Source: Bacteroidales bacterium UBA4621
Lineage (GTDB): Bacteria; Bacteroidota; Bacteroidia; Bacteroidales; Paludibacteraceae
DNA length: 15,669 nt
Assembly: GCA_002387325.1 (NCBI GenBank)
Contig: DGIN01000092.1
Location: 1 to 15,669 of the forward strand
Direction of reading: 5' to 3'
Below, one piece after another: positions 13,989 through 15,669 of this stretch. A program made the translations under genes and the position numbers. Each line of letters opens with the position of its first letter. Positions within the stretch are counted from its first letter, which is position 1. The notes beneath the pieces are model-generated. The model did not search any database. It was not told the origin of the DNA and saw nothing but the letters and a program-made list of their open reading frames with translations.

Positions 13989-15605
13989 CTACACTTTCTT
14001 GATGTCGCGGGGGATTTGCTTGAAGGTGATGTGGTGGGTAAGCATAAAGTCGCGGCTTAGGCGGCAGCAGTCGGCATAGATGATATACTGTTCGGCTTGG
14101 TCGGCTGGGGTGAACGTGTTGAGAAACGCCCTGTCCAATACCGTATCCTCGCCACGTTTGTAGTAGAAATAGTAGTTGGTGCCGTCCTTGCGACCTAACA
14201 AGTAGGGGTGCGTACTGACGACGCGGGACGCGTCGTCCCCACAACATTGCATAGTCATACGGTTTGTGCCAAACCGACCGCGGACGAGGGCGTCCGCGTC
14301 CCCGGCAGCCCCGTCGTCAGTACAATCTTTAGGACTGTGATACGGCGTGTTTGTTTCGCTGTACCAGATATATCGTCGTATCTGCTCGGTGTCGGCGTGG
14401 TCGTTGAGCAGACCGGTCTGCGGGTTATAGATAGTGTCGCCCAGTTCGTAGAACGCGAACGAACCGCCCGTACCCGCCACGGTTTTGTTGCCCTCGCCGT
14501 AGCCGTTAATCACACGGCGCACCCGCTCGGCAGTGATGGTCTCGGCATAGTCGCACATCTCCACCAAGATAAACCGCCTGTGCCCGCCGTCCTGCTTGTT
14601 GAGGTTCAATACCGCGTGGGCAGTAGTTCCCGAACCGGCAAAAGAATCAAGGATGAGGGCGTTGGGATTACCTAAAAAACTTATCAAATACTCAATTAAA
14701 GAATGTGGTTTGGGAAAATCAAAGACTTTCTTTTGATTGAATATACTTTCCAATTCTTTTCCTGATTCTTCTGTTGTCAAAACTCCGCAGGTATCATCTA
14801 CCAAATTAGGTGGCACTTCAGGGTCATATTCATTCTTTTTGTAACTCAAGACCAATGAGTCTGAACAATTTATTCTTGTTTGTTTCAGGAGTTCTTCTTC
14901 AAGTTTACTTTGTGTCCAGATAAAACGATTTTTGAAAGATACAGTATTAAGGTTTGTATGGTTTTCAATAGTCAAATCATTTAACAACTCATTAGGGAAT
15001 TTTTCTGTTCCATATACTCCTGTCTCGATTACTCCTTGTTTCCTTTTGAAAGTTATTGTTTTAGGTGCAAATGATAGAATCTTGAATGTGTTTTGTGGTT
15101 TGGTCAGGGGGTCATCACTTTTACTAATTTTGCGCAATCCCCTATATTTAGAGTTATTCTTGACTTTTTCATAGCACAGAATATACTCGAGGTTTTTCTT
15201 AATTTTATAGGATAGGTTAGGCGGAGTTGCAGACCTATACCAAAACCACACTCCTACAAAATTCCCTGCGCCGAATATCTCGTCGCAGATTAGTTTGAGG
15301 TTGGCTTGCTCGTTGTCGTCTATAGAGATGAAGATGGCACCCGTGGGAGAGAGCAGTTTTTGGAGCAGGACAAGGCGGGGATACATCATACAGAGCCACT
15401 TGTCGTGGCGGGTCAGGTCTTCGGCTTCTTTGCCCACTACCGCACCCAACCACTTGCGAATATGCGGGTCGTTGACGTTGTCGTTGTACACCCAGCCCTC
15501 GTTGCCCGTATTATACGGCGGGTCGATGTAGATGCAATCCACGCGGTTCTCATACTCGGGCAGCAACGCTTTGAGTGCCTCGAGGTTGTCGCCGTGGATA
15601 ATCAT
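13989..15605 (-). CDS. mod: Type III modification methyltransferase, Mod subunit (beta-class N6-adenine)
   Basis: This protein (538 residues from the ATG) methylates adenine in the recognition site and gives the complex its DNA specificity. Catalytic motif IV, DPPYNTG (28-34), precedes the SAM-binding motif FAGSGT (322-327), the order of beta-class methyltransferases. The target-recognition domain is expected between them. DNA encoding about residues 122-314 is strikingly AT-rich (about 34% GC) against 55-65% on both sides. Residues near 424-464 are encoded by a 112-bp palindromic element and look like an insertion. The ATG at 15605 has GGGAGGT upstream at 8 nt, but that sequence belongs to a repeat, and the reading frame stays open from there to the window edge. 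The true start could therefore lie further upstream; longer family members such as EcoP15I Mod carry about 100 more N-terminal residues. res follows. Confidence 0.9.
   Translation of the reverse strand: MIIHGDNLEALKALLPEYENRVDCIYIDPPYNTGNEGWVYNDNVNDPHIRKWLGAVVGKEAEDLTRHDKWLCMMYPRLVLLQKLLSPTGAIFISIDDNEQANLKLICDEIFGAGNFVGVWFWYRSATPPNLSYKIKKNLEYILCYEKVKNNSKYRGLRKISKSDDPLTKPQNTFKILSFAPKTITFKRKQGVIETGVYGTEKFPNELLNDLTIENHTNLNTVSFKNRFIWTQSKLEEELLKQTRINCSDSLVLSYKKNEYDPEVPPNLVDDTCGVLTTEESGKELESIFNQKKVFDFPKPHSLIEYLISFLGNPNALILDSFAGSGTTAHAVLNLNKQDGGHRRFILVEMCDYAETITAERVRRVINGYGEGNKTVAGTGGSFAFYELGDTIYNPQTGLLNDHADTEQIRRYIWYSETNTPYHSPKDCTDDGAAGDADALVRGRFGTNRMTMQCCGDDASRVVSTHPYLLGRKDGTNYYFYYKRGEDTVLDRAFLNTFTPADQAEQYIIYADCCRLSRDFMLTHHITFKQIPRDIKKV
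14212..14323. repeat. Multi-hairpin palindromic element inside mod
   Basis: Outer 12-bp inverted repeats are perfect: GTACTGACGACG (14212-14223) and its complement (14312-14323). Between them are three perfect hairpins: 9-bp arms GACGACGCG with a 3-nt loop (14217-14237), 7-bp arms CGGTTTG with a 3-nt loop (14260-14276), and 8-bp arms CGCGGACG with a 4-nt loop (14279-14298). It is translated in frame as part of Mod, giving an Asp/Gly/Arg/Cys-rich stretch that interrupts a segment otherwise like TPY...HPYLLGRKDGTNYYFYY. No transposase is encoded. Confidence 0.85.
14665..15240 (-). other. AT-rich target-recognition module of mod
   Basis: By hand count, 183 of 540 bases at 14701-15240 are G or C (34%), against 39 of 60 at 14461-14520 and 67 of 120 at 15421-15540. 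The edges are sharp: DNA encoding the FAGSGT block and the block ending GAGNFVGV is GC-rich on either side. The segment falls where Type III Mod proteins carry the DNA-recognition domain, whose exchange between otherwise conserved mod alleles is known. Confidence 0.75.
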
Positions 15606-15611
15606 ATTATT

Positions 15612-15642
15612 GACCTCCCCAACCCCTCCTTCAGAGGAGGGG
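15612..15642. repeat. GC-rich hairpin repeat upstream of mod ATG
   Basis: Perfect 8-bp arms CCCCTCCT (15623-15630) and AGGAGGGG (15635-15642) have a 4-nt loop, and are flanked by GACCTCCCCAA. The layout resembles CCTCC/GGAGG hairpin repeats scattered between genes in many Bacteroidetes genomes, as I recall. The stretch to the right (15643-15669) contains a further small inverted repeat, CGGT...ACCG. Confidence 0.75.
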
Positions 15643-15669
15643 CTATCGGTATCGACACCGACGACCGCG

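Noticed and set aside
13989..15605. Phase-variable simple repeat in mod
   Set aside because: I found no mono-, di- or tetranucleotide tract long enough to suggest slipped-strand switching, although many Type III mod genes have one.

Overview
The window is chromosomal DNA from a strictly or facultatively anaerobic member of the Bacteroidales. The evidence is the Bacteroidetes-type promoters (TTTG, about 20 bp, TAnnTTTG) found at four places, the near absence of Shine-Dalgarno sites before most genes, a DUF2851 gene, an oxygen-sensitive class III ribonucleotide reductase, and AT-rich intergenic repeats. Genus cannot be fixed from what is visible.

Layout. (1) 65-3281, minus strand: nrdD and nrdG (class III anaerobic ribonucleotide reductase and its radical-SAM activase), ended by a perfect hairpin terminator at 65-93. 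They are apparently transcribed from a promoter at 3250-3281 through an unusually long leader of about 460 nt, which carries an inverted repeat and seven exact copies of an 11-bp unit. (2) 3350-7085, minus strand: a four-gene housekeeping unit of an IMPACT/YigZ-family protein, a lysophospholipid-acyltransferase-like protein (GTG start), coaD (CoA biosynthesis) and an exported S41 C-terminal processing peptidase, with a promoter at 7054-7085 and a strong terminator at 3350-3406. (3) 7109-11257: an AMP-forming acyl-CoA ligase (minus) and a DUF2851 gene (plus) share a 128-bp divergent region in which two back-to-back promoters overlap around a perfect palindrome. The DUF2851 promoter sits so close to its ATG that the mRNA may be leaderless. 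An EamA-type transporter follows on the plus strand. (4) 11265-15669, minus strand: a two-gene Type III restriction-modification system, mod (beta-class adenine methyltransferase) then res (DEAD-box helicase plus PD-(D/E)XK nuclease), convergent with the transporter with only 7 bp between stop codons.

The most interesting region is the mod gene. It is a visible mosaic. Its centre, where the target-recognition domain is expected, is about 34% GC, while the flanks are 55-65% GC, which suggests a swapped specificity module. Near the C-terminus it carries a 112-bp GC-rich multi-hairpin palindromic element that is translated in frame as about 40 extra residues. Just upstream of the annotated ATG lies a second palindromic repeat, through which the reading frame stays open to the window edge. 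Repeat DNA that becomes protein is the main candidate here for something not previously described.

Limits: there are no tRNA, rRNA, CRISPR, transposase or integrase genes that I can support. All promoter and terminator calls are by eye. Family assignments rest on recognised motifs, not on database searches.
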